In this document: positions 47,670 through 56,246 of the stretch, in pieces
How positions within the stretch are numbered: the first letter of the stretch is position 1
Layout: every line of letters begins with the position of its first letter
DNA from: Chloroflexota bacterium
GTDB taxonomy: Bacteria > Chloroflexota > Anaerolineae > Aggregatilineales > Phototrophicaceae
NCBI GenBank assembly: GCA_011523515.1
Contig: WTGO01000088.1
Location: forward strand, 19,825-83,824
Reading direction: 5' to 3'
Length of the DNA: 64,000 nucleotides
The notes under the pieces: generated by a model
What the model was told of the DNA's origin: nothing
Databases searched by the model: none
What the model saw: only the letters and a program-made list of their open reading frames with translations
Translations under genes and position numbers: made by a program

Positions 47670-48689
47670 ATGACTGAGGTCACCAATAGCAAACCACGCG
47701 TGCTTTCCGGCATTCAGCCCTCGGGCAACCTCACAATTGGCAACTACTTAGGCGCGCTTAAGCAGTGGGTGGAAGTCCAAAGCGACTACGATTGCTTCTA
47801 CTGCGTTGTCGATTTGCACGCGATTACCGCGGAGCAAAATCCGCAGGAGCTGCGGCGCAAGACGCGGGAAAGCGCCGCCATCTACATCGCTGCCGGCATC
47901 GACCCGGATGTCTCAACAGTATTCGTGCAATCGCATGTGCCGGCTCACTCCGAATTGGCCTGGATGCTGACCTGTATGGCGCCACTCGGTTGGCTGCAAC
48001 GGATGACTCAGTTTAAGGACAAATCGGCCAAGCAGGCGCAAGAGTCCATCGGAGCGGGTTTGCTGAATTACCCCAGCTTGATGGCGGCCGATATTCTTCT
48101 GTATCACGCTGAATTGGTGCCGGTTGGGGATGACCAGCGGCAGCACCTCGAATTCACCCGCGACCTGGCTCAGCGCTTTAATCATCTTTATGGCGAGACC
48201 TTCACCTTGCCCTCGGTGATGACCCCAAAAGCCGGCGCTCGCGTCATGGGCCTGGACAATCCCACCGCCAAAATGTCCAAGAGCGAAGACTCGGAAAATC
48301 ACGCCGTCTATCTGCTCGATGATTTGGCGCGGGCGCGCAAAAAGATCATGCGCGCTGTCACCGACTCGCATCGCGAAATCCGCTTTAGCGACGACAGCGA
48401 GCGCGCCGGCGTGAATAATCTGCTGACGATTTATCAAGCCATAACTGGTGAAACGCGCGAGGAAATCGAATCGCATTTCGCGGGCAAGGGCTATGGCGAT
48501 CTTAAGCGCGGAGTCGCAGATTGTGTGGTCGCCACGCTGGAACCGCTTCAAGCTCGCTACAACGAATTGATGAATGAAGCGGGCTATCTGGACTCCGTCC
48601 TGAAGGTCGGGCGCGAGAAAGCCGCTGCCATCGCCGAAGGCACGCTTAAGCTCGCGCAGGAGCGGATCGGATTTCTGGCGCCGCTTTGA
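47670..48689 (+). CDS. trpS: Tryptophanyl-tRNA synthetase
   Basis: Charges tRNA-Trp. It is a class I synthetase of 339 aa, normal for bacteria. The HIGH-like motif is in PSGNLTIGNYLGAL and the KMSKS loop is present as AKMSKSED; VPVGDDQRQHLEFTRDLAQRFN is also typical. GGGAG precedes the ATG. A promoter can be read in the gap after smpB. Confidence 0.97.
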   Translation: MTEVTNSKPRVLSGIQPSGNLTIGNYLGALKQWVEVQSDYDCFYCVVDLHAITAEQNPQELRRKTRESAAIYIAAGIDPDVSTVFVQSHVPAHSELAWMLTCMAPLGWLQRMTQFKDKSAKQAQESIGAGLLNYPSLMAADILLYHAELVPVGDDQRQHLEFTRDLAQRFNHLYGETFTLPSVMTPKAGARVMGLDNPTAKMSKSEDSENHAVYLLDDLARARKKIMRAVTDSHREIRFSDDSERAGVNNLLTIYQAITGETREEIESHFAGKGYGDLKRGVADCVVATLEPLQARYNELMNEAGYLDSVLKVGREKAAAIAEGTLKLAQERIGFLAPL

Positions 48690-48795
48690 GCGTGCGCCGC
48701 ATTTGCTTTGCTCTCTGCGCAAGTGAGACGTGGCGTCAGCATGCGCTAGCAGCACGCGAAGTGTTGATGCTTAGTTGGGCGGCCAGGCTCCTTGT

Positions 48796-48824
48796 TTGAC
48801 TATGAGGGCAAGGTTTGCCATAAT
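48796..48824 (+). promoter_or_regulatory. Promoter of the exported SH3b protein gene
   Basis: TTGACT (48796-48801) and CATAAT (48819-48824) lie 17 bp apart, about 34 bases before the ATG at 48858. Confidence 0.6.
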
Positions 48825-48857
48825 TGACCGCAAAGGAATTGGATACAGGAACCAGAA

Positions 48858-50129
48858 ATGTACAACTTACAGTTGCTTTTTGTGGTTTTGGCATTGGGCG
48901 TATCAGTGGCGTACGGGCAAGATTGGGCGCAAGCAGGCGCAAGCGAGATTATATACAATTGTGATGCGGTGCGTACCTTGATCGCAGCGCACGGCGATCT
49001 CGAGTATTTCCGTATAGACGACACCGTCTTCACAGTAGAAGAGTATCATGCCTCCGCCATACCCGGCTGCATTTCGTCGTCCGAGACCGATACTGCCGTC
49101 AAGGCTTCTGAAGTCGGCGCGCAGGCCGGCAAGACCTTGGCCAGCGTGGATCCGAGCGGGTCAATGTTCCAGATTACCGTCGATACGGTCATCAATCTAC
49201 GCGCATGCCCAGGCACGGCTTGCGAACGGCTGGGCAGGGCGCGAGCGGGCGATCGGTTTGATGTCCTTGGCGAGGACGGCGGTTGGTATGAAATCGCGTT
49301 TGAAAGCGGTACGGCATACATTGCCGCCTGGTTGACGAGAAAGATTGTCGACCCGCCAATAGGACTGCTGGCGGATTTCCAGTTTGCAGCGCTCAGTCCC
49401 AACGATTACCACTCAGATATCCTGCATGGGACCACCACCCGCAGAGGGACGCACTGGCTGAACCTGACGCACGCCGATGGTTCGCCGGCGGCATACGAAT
49501 TGCAGGCGATGAATTGGGCCAGTAGCGACTCGGCCGCAGCCTACAGCCAGCCACGCTTTTTTGGCTGGGGCAAACAGGATTGGACAGCGCTGCCGCAATT
49601 GCTGCCCGAATCATCATTCTACGTGTATTTGGTACGCGAGCAGGAAATCCACGAACTTCCCATTTCGAACTACAGCCATGTGGACAGTTACAATTTTGGC
49701 TTCGAAGCGCTCGAGCGCCCGAGCGGCGTTGTCGCGGGCGCGCAAGTCCGCATACTTGTTGCTGATAGCGGGCAATCCGATCACATCCACGATTGGATTG
49801 AGGCGGGCAATAAGCCGGAGACGGTCCCGCCGCCAGCTCAACCCGCGCCACCGAGCTTGAGCGCCGGAGATGGCAGAATCTCCGTGTCTATAATTTCGCC
49901 GCCGGGAGAGGCGTCGGTTTTTTCCTATGAATTGGGATATCGCGAGGACGGTAGCGGTCGCGGTATCGATTGGACGCCAAACATTAGCGGCGAGGGCGAC
50001 CACACCATTGAATACCCGAGCAATGGCGCCCGCTATGAGGTCACTGTAGTGGCGATTGGCCGCGGCGGACGCAGCACGCAGTCTCGCTTCGCCGCGATTG
50101 AGCTTCCGAAAGTACTGGCCAGCGGCTAA
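48858..50129 (+). CDS. Exported protein with SH3b domain and fibronectin III-like C-terminus
   Basis: A 423 aa secreted protein. The signal peptide is residues 1-20 (cleavage at AYG-Q). An SH3b domain at about 105-165 has NLRACPGTACERLGRARAGD and WYEIAFESGTAYIAAWL. A beta-rich middle part follows, and the C-terminal 90 residues (SLSAGDGRISVSIISPPGEASV, IEYPSNGARYEVTVVAIG) look like a fibronectin III-type domain. No catalytic residues are seen. It may bind peptidoglycan or another surface polymer. Confidence 0.7.
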   Translation: MYNLQLLFVVLALGVSVAYGQDWAQAGASEIIYNCDAVRTLIAAHGDLEYFRIDDTVFTVEEYHASAIPGCISSSETDTAVKASEVGAQAGKTLASVDPSGSMFQITVDTVINLRACPGTACERLGRARAGDRFDVLGEDGGWYEIAFESGTAYIAAWLTRKIVDPPIGLLADFQFAALSPNDYHSDILHGTTTRRGTHWLNLTHADGSPAAYELQAMNWASSDSAAAYSQPRFFGWGKQDWTALPQLLPESSFYVYLVREQEIHELPISNYSHVDSYNFGFEALERPSGVVAGAQVRILVADSGQSDHIHDWIEAGNKPETVPPPAQPAPPSLSAGDGRISVSIISPPGEASVFSYELGYREDGSGRGIDWTPNISGEGDHTIEYPSNGARYEVTVVAIGRGGRSTQSRFAAIELPKVLASG

Positions 50130-50186
50130 CCCGGCATGTGAAGTACAGACGAAGCTTGTGGGCTCAATCAACGACAGGCTTCCATC

Positions 50187-50215
50187 TTGCCCAACTTGTA
50201 GGACTGTACTACAAT
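50187..50215 (+). promoter_or_regulatory. Promoter of the tRNA-Glu gene
   Basis: TTGCCC (50187-50192) and TACAAT (50210-50215) are separated by 17 bp; the -10 ends 10 bases before the tRNA. Confidence 0.75.
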
Positions 50216-50225
50216 TTCCAGTAAA

Positions 50226-50298
50226 GCCCCATTCGTCTAGCGGCCTAGGACGTGGCCCTCTCAAGGCCAAAACAGGAGTTCGAGTCTCCTATGGGGCA
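50226..50298 (+). tRNA. tRNA-Glu (anticodon CTC)
   Basis: A 73-base tRNA. Acceptor stem GCCCCAT pairs with ATGGGGC, discriminator A. The anticodon stem TGGCC/GGCCA holds the loop CTCTCAA, giving anticodon CTC (reads GAG). The T-arm AGGAGTTCGAGTCTCCT is canonical. CCA is not encoded. It has its own promoter and terminator. Confidence 0.95.
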
Positions 50299-50301
50299 AC
50301 G

Positions 50302-50332
50302 AGACCTCAGTCGGTATTGGGCTGAGGTCTTT
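50302..50332 (+). terminator. Rho-independent terminator after tRNA-Glu
   Basis: A 9 bp perfect stem, AGACCTCAG (50302-50310) and CTGAGGTCT (50322-50330), encloses an 11-base loop and is followed by TT. Confidence 0.75.
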
Positions 50333-50370
50333 CCGTACCGGCAATTTGTAAAGATACCGATCACGCAATC

Positions 50371-50772
50371 ATGTCGAACCGGATCATTATCTCAACCAAC
50401 CGCAAAACCCAGGTGCTTGACGTAACATCGGAGTGCCATTCTCTATTGGAAGGGGTCGAAAGTGGTGTAGCTGTCTTCAATGTCCTGCATACCACAGCGG
50501 CCTTGCTCATTGGTGAAAATGACAGCGATCTGTTCGAGGATATGGAACGTGCAGCGGATAACCTGCTGTCTGGCCAGCGCCCGTTTCGACATGGGCGGCA
50601 CAGCCAACCGAATGCCGAAGCGCATATTCTCAGCGCCTTTGCCGGGTCTTCATTGACCTTGCCAGTCGCAGACGGAAAACTGGTGCTTGGAACCTGGCAG
50701 CGGATCTTGCTCCTGGAGCTTGACGGACCGAAGCGGCGGAAACTAGTATGTACCACCGTTTCAGCGGCTTAG
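50371..50772 (+). CDS. yjbQ: YjbQ/UPF0047 family protein
   Basis: A 133 aa single-domain protein. The family has been linked to a side thiamine phosphate synthase activity, but its cellular role is not settled. Conserved motifs are seen: NVLHTTAALLIGEND with the active-site His, HSQPNAEAHILSAFAG, and the end KLVLGTWQRILLLELDGPKRRK. It lies 72 bp after the tRNA-Glu gene, separated by that gene's terminator. Confidence 0.88.
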   Translation: MSNRIIISTNRKTQVLDVTSECHSLLEGVESGVAVFNVLHTTAALLIGENDSDLFEDMERAADNLLSGQRPFRHGRHSQPNAEAHILSAFAGSSLTLPVADGKLVLGTWQRILLLELDGPKRRKLVCTTVSAA

Positions 50773-50852
50773 CCGCGGCGCGGACACTTTATGACGCTAT
50801 CACAAGCACAAACGCTCCCGACAGGTGCTTCGTTGACGCTAAATTTAACCCT

Positions 50853-50886
50853 ATAGAAACAGATGTATAAAGAGTTATATTTCTAT
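50853..50886. repeat. AT-rich inverted repeat between yjbQ and yigZ
   Basis: Perfect 7 bp arms ATAGAAA (50853-50859) and TTTCTAT (50880-50886) with a 20-base AT-rich spacer containing TATAAA. It lies 54 bases before the yigZ start and could be an operator or part of a promoter. Confidence 0.4.
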
Positions 50887-50939
50887 CGACTCTTATTCCA
50901 CTTGCGATTTTTCCGTCTCGCCCTGGATTCGCGTCTTGG

Positions 50940-51578
50940 GTGGCCGTCATACAGAGCGCCGGCTGCGTGAACCCGCCCTACTTGATCCCCGCTGAGTCCG
51001 CGCGCGCCGAGATAATCATCAATAAATCGCGCTTCCTGACGACCGTCAGTTTGGCCAAGACGGTGGACCAAGCTCGTGAAGCCATTGCAGCCTCGCGCGC
51101 CGAGTTTCCCAAGGCCAATCACCATGTCTATGGTTTTCGCGTCGGATTCGGCCGCACGGTCACAGAAGGCATGAGCGATGACGGCGAGCCGTCCGGTACC
51201 GCCGGGCGCCCGACCATGGCAGTCCTGCGCGGATCGAATGTTGGCGATATAGTCTTGGTGACGGTACGCTTCTTCGGCGGCATAAAATTGGGCGCGGGGG
51301 GATTGGTGCGCGCCTATACCGAGTCAGCCCAGGCGTCATTGAGCTTGCTAAAGACGGAGCTCAAGGTTGAAAGGCAAGTGGTCGGCATCGAGCTGCCCTA
51401 CTCGTTCTACAAAACGGCCAAGCTGCTGATAAGCGCGCATGACGGTGATATTGTTGACGAAACATTCGCAGCGCAGGTCACGATTATCGCCAGGTTCGCG
51501 AGGCCGGACCTGGCGCGGTTCAGCGCCGAGGTGGTGGATCGAAGCGCCGGGCAAGTCACGCCTATAGTTCTGGACTGA
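50940..51578 (+). CDS. YigZ/IMPACT-family protein
   Basis: A 212 aa protein of the IMPACT family, whose eukaryotic members inhibit a translational stress kinase; the bacterial role is not known. The N-terminal domain has NKSRFLTTVSLAKTV, HHVYGFRVG, DDGEPSGTAGRPTM and RFFGGIKLGAGGLVRAY, all hallmark motifs; the C-terminal domain is ferredoxin-like. The start is uncertain: GTG at 50940 was taken, and a GTG nine codons later is possible. It is convergent with the long TPR gene (2 bp). Confidence 0.88.
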   Translation: MAVIQSAGCVNPPYLIPAESARAEIIINKSRFLTTVSLAKTVDQAREAIAASRAEFPKANHHVYGFRVGFGRTVTEGMSDDGEPSGTAGRPTMAVLRGSNVGDIVLVTVRFFGGIKLGAGGLVRAYTESAQASLSLLKTELKVERQVVGIELPYSFYKTAKLLISAHDGDIVDETFAAQVTIIARFARPDLARFSAEVVDRSAGQVTPIVLD

Positions 51579-51580
51579 CA

Positions 51581-53590
51581 TTACTTAGCCATTTTCTGCG
51601 CCACCAAATGGCGGATTTGCCAAATTGCGCGATGCGACGGCGCGATTGTCTCGGCGCGCACGATATAGGGACGCGCGTCTTCCAATTGGTCATTGGCGAT
51701 GAGGTAGTTGGCCATTTGCGCCAGCAGGTTGACATCGCTGGGAAACGCCTCCAACCCGGCGTTGAGCTGCTCTATCGCACCCTCACGTTTGTTTCTGGCC
51801 CAAAGAATCCGCGCCAGTCCTAATTCGATCTGCGGCGCCTCCCCCGCCCGTTGTCTGGCATCATGCAGTACTTCCCGCGCGCTTTCGTTGTCCTTCCAAG
51901 ACAGATAACAGCGGGACAACACGATGTACAGATCGATCATGGCCGGCGCGATCTCGACAGCGCTCTCCAGCAGGTCAACTTGTTCTTCGGTGACTTGGCC
52001 GTTGCTGCCCAGCCGCAGCTTGATCTCGGCAAAAGACGCTTCGAATCCCGGCAATTTCGCGCTGAGCTCCAGCCGCTGCAGCTCCGATTCCAGGCTATCG
52101 TCGACTTCAACCAACTGTTCGCGGCAAGCCTGAATGGTTTCATTCGCGCGGGCGTGATCTTCGTCCGCCAGGGCCAGCTGAGCCAGATAGACATGGGCGT
52201 AAGGATTCGCATCGGTAAGGCTGCTGAGAACATCATAGGCGCGGCTATGATCGGGCAAATCCAGCAGCCGATCGATAATGTCGCCGGTAAGGTCTCCAAA
52301 GGCATCGTTCCGCGCCAGCCGCTCGAAGGTTGTCCACAGCGCCACATCATCGAGTTCAATCATGTACGTAAGCGCCAGCTGAAGCGCCCGCAGGTTATCA
52401 GGCGCAAGCTCGATATGCGACTTCAGAGCGTGCATGATCTCTGCCGGAATCTGGGCTTCATCAGCGATCGCATCAGGATCGACGAGCAACAATTCTTCGA
52501 CATCCCATTCGTGAGTTTCGGCATTTATCAGAATTTGGGCATATCGCCAGTAAAGCGCAGGATGCTCCGCATCGCTCTCCAAAGCGCGTTGGCAGGTATC
52601 GATTGCGTTTGGATACTGGGCTGCCTCCAGTTGTATCTCGATGGCGCGATTCCATACACTCGCCTCAACTTCCTGATCGAGGTATTGCTCCAGGATGCCG
52701 TTCGCGCGGTCAATGAATCCGAGGTTGGCCATGCCGCCGGCCGCCGCGGCCGCTCCTCCAGCCATTCGCGGGTCGCCAGCAAATGTTTGAAGGACTTCCG
52801 GCAGAAGTACTTCGCCGAGGTCTTCCAATCTCGCTTGCATGACTTGCTTCGCCATCATTCCCAGGCACCAGGCAGCGAATTGGCTCTGGTGGGCTGTCGC
52901 CAGGTCGGCGACTTCGCGAAACTGCTCCAGGCGCTCTTCCGATTGCCATTCGACGCCCCAGAAGCTCAAATAAACATCGAGATTCCAGTAGAACACATTT
53001 TCCAGCAGACTCTGCATTAACCCTGGTTCCAGGTCGGTGGCCGCATACTCAATGATGGCGCGTTCAAAGTTTGGTCCCGCCAGGGACTCCATCAACTCCG
53101 CGGCGACACGCGGCAACTCCAGTGCAGTCTGCTCCAGCGAATCAACTTGAAACGAGTAGGCCTGGGGCTCACGCTCATCAAACAGACCGCTGTCCAGAGT
53201 CAGGCTCAGATCGTATCCGGCGGATCCAATCTCCAGCTGCCCGCAGAGGACGACATTGTCAGAGAGGCCGGCCAGTTCCCAGTCGGCGATCTCAAACTGA
53301 TAATCGGAATCGGAGATCTCGCCGTCGTCATCATCGGCGTCAATTCGGGCGAAACAGCGAAATACCCGGGTATCGGGGTACTGATCCAGGAGGTACGCCA
53401 GACATGATGCGAGCCCCATGGCAATTTCAGGCGCCTGGGAGCAAACGATCGGATAAACGCTGATGCGGAATTGCTCGTCGGATTCAATCGACTGCGCCAG
53501 GCCGGCTGCGCTGCCGAAGATTGATGTGGGCGCGCCGACATCCTGCTCAGGCTTACCGACCGCTTTCATCCGCTCAACAGCGTCTATCAT
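51581..53590 (-). CDS. Large TPR-repeat protein
   Basis: A 669 aa cytoplasmic protein. The first 200 residues are not TPR; they look alpha/beta with an acidic stretch (DADDDDGEISDSD). From about residue 200 helical repeats follow to the end, for example AIDTCQRALESDAEHPALYWRYAQ, LLESAVEIAPAMIDLYIVLSR, AIEQLNAGLEAFPSDVNLLAQMANYL. No enzymatic motif is seen; it likely serves as a scaffold. GGAG six bases before the ATG (MIDAV) decides the start over a TTG four codons upstream. The gene begins shortly after a hairpin that ends the SH3b gene. Confidence 0.75.
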   Translation of the reverse strand: MIDAVERMKAVGKPEQDVGAPTSIFGSAAGLAQSIESDEQFRISVYPIVCSQAPEIAMGLASCLAYLLDQYPDTRVFRCFARIDADDDDGEISDSDYQFEIADWELAGLSDNVVLCGQLEIGSAGYDLSLTLDSGLFDEREPQAYSFQVDSLEQTALELPRVAAELMESLAGPNFERAIIEYAATDLEPGLMQSLLENVFYWNLDVYLSFWGVEWQSEERLEQFREVADLATAHQSQFAAWCLGMMAKQVMQARLEDLGEVLLPEVLQTFAGDPRMAGGAAAAAGGMANLGFIDRANGILEQYLDQEVEASVWNRAIEIQLEAAQYPNAIDTCQRALESDAEHPALYWRYAQILINAETHEWDVEELLLVDPDAIADEAQIPAEIMHALKSHIELAPDNLRALQLALTYMIELDDVALWTTFERLARNDAFGDLTGDIIDRLLDLPDHSRAYDVLSSLTDANPYAHVYLAQLALADEDHARANETIQACREQLVEVDDSLESELQRLELSAKLPGFEASFAEIKLRLGSNGQVTEEQVDLLESAVEIAPAMIDLYIVLSRCYLSWKDNESAREVLHDARQRAGEAPQIELGLARILWARNKREGAIEQLNAGLEAFPSDVNLLAQMANYLIANDQLEDARPYIVRAETIAPSHRAIWQIRHLVAQKMAK

Positions 53591-53608
53591 TGACTGCTCC
53601 AATCAAAA

Positions 53609-53631
53609 CACCCCGCCGTGTCGACAGGGTG
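53609..53631 (-). terminator. Possible terminator of the four-repeat SH3b gene
   Basis: On the minus strand CACCC then GTCG pair with CGGC and GGGTG (53609-53631) around a 3-base loop, with one mismatch between the stem blocks. TTTTGATT follows. It lies between the SH3b gene stop and the TPR start, so it could also attenuate the downstream gene. Confidence 0.5.
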
Positions 53632-53670
53632 TATTGTAAATCTGAGACTGCGAATTGAACAGAAGCGCCC

Positions 53671-54756
53671 TTAGCCGGCGACTTGAACCTGACTGTAATC
53701 GCCGCGGAAGGCCACATAGAGGTTCCGCAGCCAACCCTGTCCGAAGTCGCCTTCAACCAGGAACCACTTGCCATCAGCCGACTTGCCGAGCACCGCCAGC
53801 GTAGTGCCGCCTGGTACATCAGTAACGATGCTGTGGCCAGCGCCGGGTCCCGTACGGATATTCAGATAGGAAGTGTTGACCAGCGCGCGCGGCGTGTCGC
53901 CCCGAAGCGCGTCCTGATAGCGCGTAATGTTGGAGAAATCGCCGCGCCCAACTGTATACCTTGAGTGAACCCAGCCGTTGCCTGCCGAGGTGACGACCTC
54001 ATACCAGATTCGGTCCGGAGCGATACCTATCGCCGCCAGTTTTGCGCCGCCCGGCACTGTGGTCAGTATGTCGTGACGCGCGCTCGGCCCCGTCCGTACA
54101 TTGAGGTACGAGGTATTGACCACCAGGTGCGGGGTTCCGGCTGGGATTCCCGGTTGTTCGACGCGTTCCGGGCCACCGACGGTGGGAACAGCTGAGAAGT
54201 CGCCGCGGCCGACAGTGTAATTTGTATTGACCCAGCCGTTTCCGGCAGAGGTCGCTACCTGATACCATACGCCGCCGTGGTCTCTGGCAAGGGCAGCCAC
54301 TTCAGTTCCGCCTCGCAGCGTCGTAAGAATGCTATGCCCGGCGCCCGGTCCGGTTCGTACGTTCAAATACGCGGTGTTCACGACCAGGCGAGCTGCACTG
54401 ATCGCTACGTCAGCCGTGCCGCTGCCGATATTGGACGGCGCGCCCGCCCAGGGAACTGTCGAAAAGTCGCCTCGAGGAACGGCATAAGCCGAATGCAACC
54501 ACCCCATGCCAAAGTCGCCCGTGACTTCATACCACTTGCGATCGGCGGAGAGCATCGTAACCGGAAGCGTCGTGCCGCCGGGCAAGTCGGTAATTATAGC
54601 GTGGCTAGCACCCGGCCCGGTACGTACATTCAGCCGATACGTATTGATAACGACATGGGCATCTGCGCCCTGAGCAAGCGCCGCCAGTGGATTCAGCGGC
54701 GCCAAGAAAATGCAAGTAATTAGCAGCAATATGTGAAACCTGTTTATCCCGAGCAT
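53671..54756 (-). CDS. Exported protein with four SH3b repeats, each ending in an RGD motif
   Basis: A 361 aa secreted protein. The signal peptide ends near residue 29 (ALA-QG). Four SH3b-type repeats (about 33-100, 123-189, 210-276, 291-356) share NTxxLNVRTGPGAxH, a PGGT turn, WYxVxxxxGxGW and an RGDF or RGDY end. They are separated by short Gly/Pro-rich linkers. SH3b repeats usually bind peptidoglycan or other wall polymers. The ATG has GGAGGT five bases upstream, a strong ribosome site, and a clear promoter is found ahead. There is no enzymatic domain. Confidence 0.85.
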   Translation of the reverse strand: MLGINRFHILLLITCIFLAPLNPLAALAQGADAHVVINTYRLNVRTGPGASHAIITDLPGGTTLPVTMLSADRKWYEVTGDFGMGWLHSAYAVPRGDFSTVPWAGAPSNIGSGTADVAISAARLVVNTAYLNVRTGPGAGHSILTTLRGGTEVAALARDHGGVWYQVATSAGNGWVNTNYTVGRGDFSAVPTVGGPERVEQPGIPAGTPHLVVNTSYLNVRTGPSARHDILTTVPGGAKLAAIGIAPDRIWYEVVTSAGNGWVHSRYTVGRGDFSNITRYQDALRGDTPRALVNTSYLNIRTGPGAGHSIVTDVPGGTTLAVLGKSADGKWFLVEGDFGQGWLRNLYVAFRGDYSQVQVAG

Positions 54757-54811
54757 TCGTACCTCCAAGACTAATTCATGGTTGCCGACATTCACGTGAT
54801 TATCGTTCGTC

Positions 54812-54840
54812 AGTATAGTGTCCGCGTACTATTCGGGCAA
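54812..54840 (-). promoter_or_regulatory. Promoter of the four-repeat SH3b gene
   Basis: On the minus strand TTGCCC (54835-54840) and TATACT (54812-54817) are separated by 17 bp. The leader to the ATG is about 50 bases. Confidence 0.75.
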
Positions 54841-54981
54841 ACGAAATGCAGTCGAGTTTGCAAGGGTTCTCTGTTAACGCGCGGCTAGTGCGGCAGCAGT
54901 CGGGCAATCTTAGCGATTTTGCGGCGTCACATAACTCGCAGCTGACCGTACCGGCGATGCGTAACAATGCTGCATGAAAAA

Positions 54982-55010
54982 TTGACACGCTCCGCTGTCT
55001 GTGCTAAGAT
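54982..55010 (+). promoter_or_regulatory. Promoter of the HesB/IscA-family gene
   Basis: A perfect TTGACA (54982-54987) and TAAGAT (55005-55010) lie 17 bp apart, about 30 bases before the ATG. No IscR-like palindrome is evident. Confidence 0.82.
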
Positions 55011-55040
55011 TGCGGCAGGTCGTGAAAGACGAAGGGGATC

Positions 55041-55469
55041 ATGATGGTATTAGCTGAACAGCAGCCAGTTGAAGTGATGACAGACGATTCCATATTGACT
55101 GTCACTCCGGCAGCAGTTTCGATCATCCGCAATTTGCTTGAGGAACGCAATATTCCGAGTCATGCGCTACGTGTTTTTGTTACCGGCGGCGGCTGCTCGG
55201 GCTTGCAATACGGCATGGCTTTTCAGGAAATGCCGGAAGCCGGAGACACCGTGGTGAACAGCGAGGGCGTACGCCTGCTGGTCGACCCCACTAGTCTGAC
55301 GTATCTGCACGGAGCGCGCATCGACTATGTCGACAGCCTTATCGGCGGCGGCTTCCAGATTGATAACCCTAATGCAGCCTCCAGCTGCGGCTGTGGCCAC
55401 TCGTTCAAATCGGGCGATGAGCAGGCCGCGGACGACAGCCAGGGTTGCGGTACCTGCGGCAGCTACTAG
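55041..55469 (+). CDS. Iron-sulfur cluster assembly protein, HesB/IscA/ErpA type
   Basis: Carries or inserts Fe-S clusters. The 142 aa A-type protein has the ligand Cys motifs: GGGCSGLQYGM for the first Cys and SSCGCGHSFKS for the pair. It is longer than usual at both ends: about 15 residues before the core and a C-terminal tail rich in Gly and Cys (GCGTCGSY) which adds two more cysteines. Which A-type subgroup it belongs to (ErpA or IscA) cannot be told. No other isc or suf genes are adjacent. It is convergent with the SH3b gene at 55.5 kb (21 bp). Confidence 0.9.
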   Translation: MMVLAEQQPVEVMTDDSILTVTPAAVSIIRNLLEERNIPSHALRVFVTGGGCSGLQYGMAFQEMPEAGDTVVNSEGVRLLVDPTSLTYLHGARIDYVDSLIGGGFQIDNPNAASSCGCGHSFKSGDEQAADDSQGCGTCGSY

Positions 55470-55490
55470 GCGCGTCATCTCAACCACAGT

Positions 55491-56213
55491 CTATGGTCTT
55501 ATCGCGCTGATCAAGAGACCTAGAAGCCCTAATCCTCCCATTACCGCGATCGGCAGAAGTGGCGGGATGTTCGGAAATGGATTCTGATTCCCCGCTTCGA
55601 TCTGAATATGCTGGGTAACTGACGCCGGCGTCGGCGCGGGCCGAGTAAATGTCGGTAGCGCGGTAATTTCGGCTAGCTCAACCAACAGCGCTAAATCAGC
55701 GCGCACCGTGGAAATCGCGATCGTGCGCTCTGACTCGGCGTCTGCGCCGCCACCTAGCAGGTTTTGAGCTTGTCCCGGACGTTCAATATCACTGGCGTCG
55801 TCAATGACTTCAATGAGCGAGCCGTCCCCTATGATTTCGACCAGATCGCCATATACCCAAGCCCGTCCATTTGGCGACGCATCGTAGCGGAATTCATACC
55901 AGCGATAGTAGTTCCGCAAAACCTGAAACTCGGTAGCGTCGACGATAATGCCCAAGATCTCGCTCTCGAGGTTCGGCAGCGATCTGACATTTATGTTGCC
56001 GGCTGTCGACCGCGCCCGCAGGCGTACGGCCGGCGACGGGGTTGGGCTGTTGGTAGCAGTGCTGGTTGGCGGCAGCGGTTGCTGCCCCTCCGGCGTCGGC
56101 GTAATTATCACCGCCGCGACGGGCGTGGCGGTGGCCCGCGCCTGCGCCATAATCGGCACGGCGTGACTCCATAACCATACAATCCCGGTCAGAATCAGCA
56201 GCATACGAGGCAA
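55491..56213 (-). CDS. Exported SH3b protein with a C-terminal membrane anchor
   Basis: A 240 aa protein with an N-terminal signal sequence (cleavage near MAQ, residues 22-24), a Pro/Thr-rich linker, one SH3b domain (about 66-125, INVRSLPNLESEILGIIVDA and WYEFRYDASPNGRAWVYGDL), an acidic stretch, and a hydrophobic C-terminal span (about 217-236). It probably sits on the outer face of the membrane and binds wall polymer. It lies 33 bp after the M23-like lipoprotein gene on the same strand, so the two are probably co-transcribed. Confidence 0.72.
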   Translation of the reverse strand: MPRMLLILTGIVWLWSHAVPIMAQARATATPVAAVIITPTPEGQQPLPPTSTATNSPTPSPAVRLRARSTAGNINVRSLPNLESEILGIIVDATEFQVLRNYYRWYEFRYDASPNGRAWVYGDLVEIIGDGSLIEVIDDASDIERPGQAQNLLGGGADAESERTIAISTVRADLALLVELAEITALPTFTRPAPTPASVTQHIQIEAGNQNPFPNIPPLLPIAVMGGLGLLGLLISAIRP

Positions 56214-56246
56214 AACGCGACCCCAATAAATTTGCCGGCAGCGACG

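Noticed and set aside
51851..53020. 389-codon open frame on the plus strand opposite the TPR gene
   Set aside because: The minus-strand frame has TPR periodicity and a proper ribosome site; the plus-strand translation shows neither domain nor start signal.
53671..54756. RGD motifs as integrin ligands
   Set aside because: There is no sign of an animal host, and the motif ends each repeat of a wall-binding type; a structural role is more likely.
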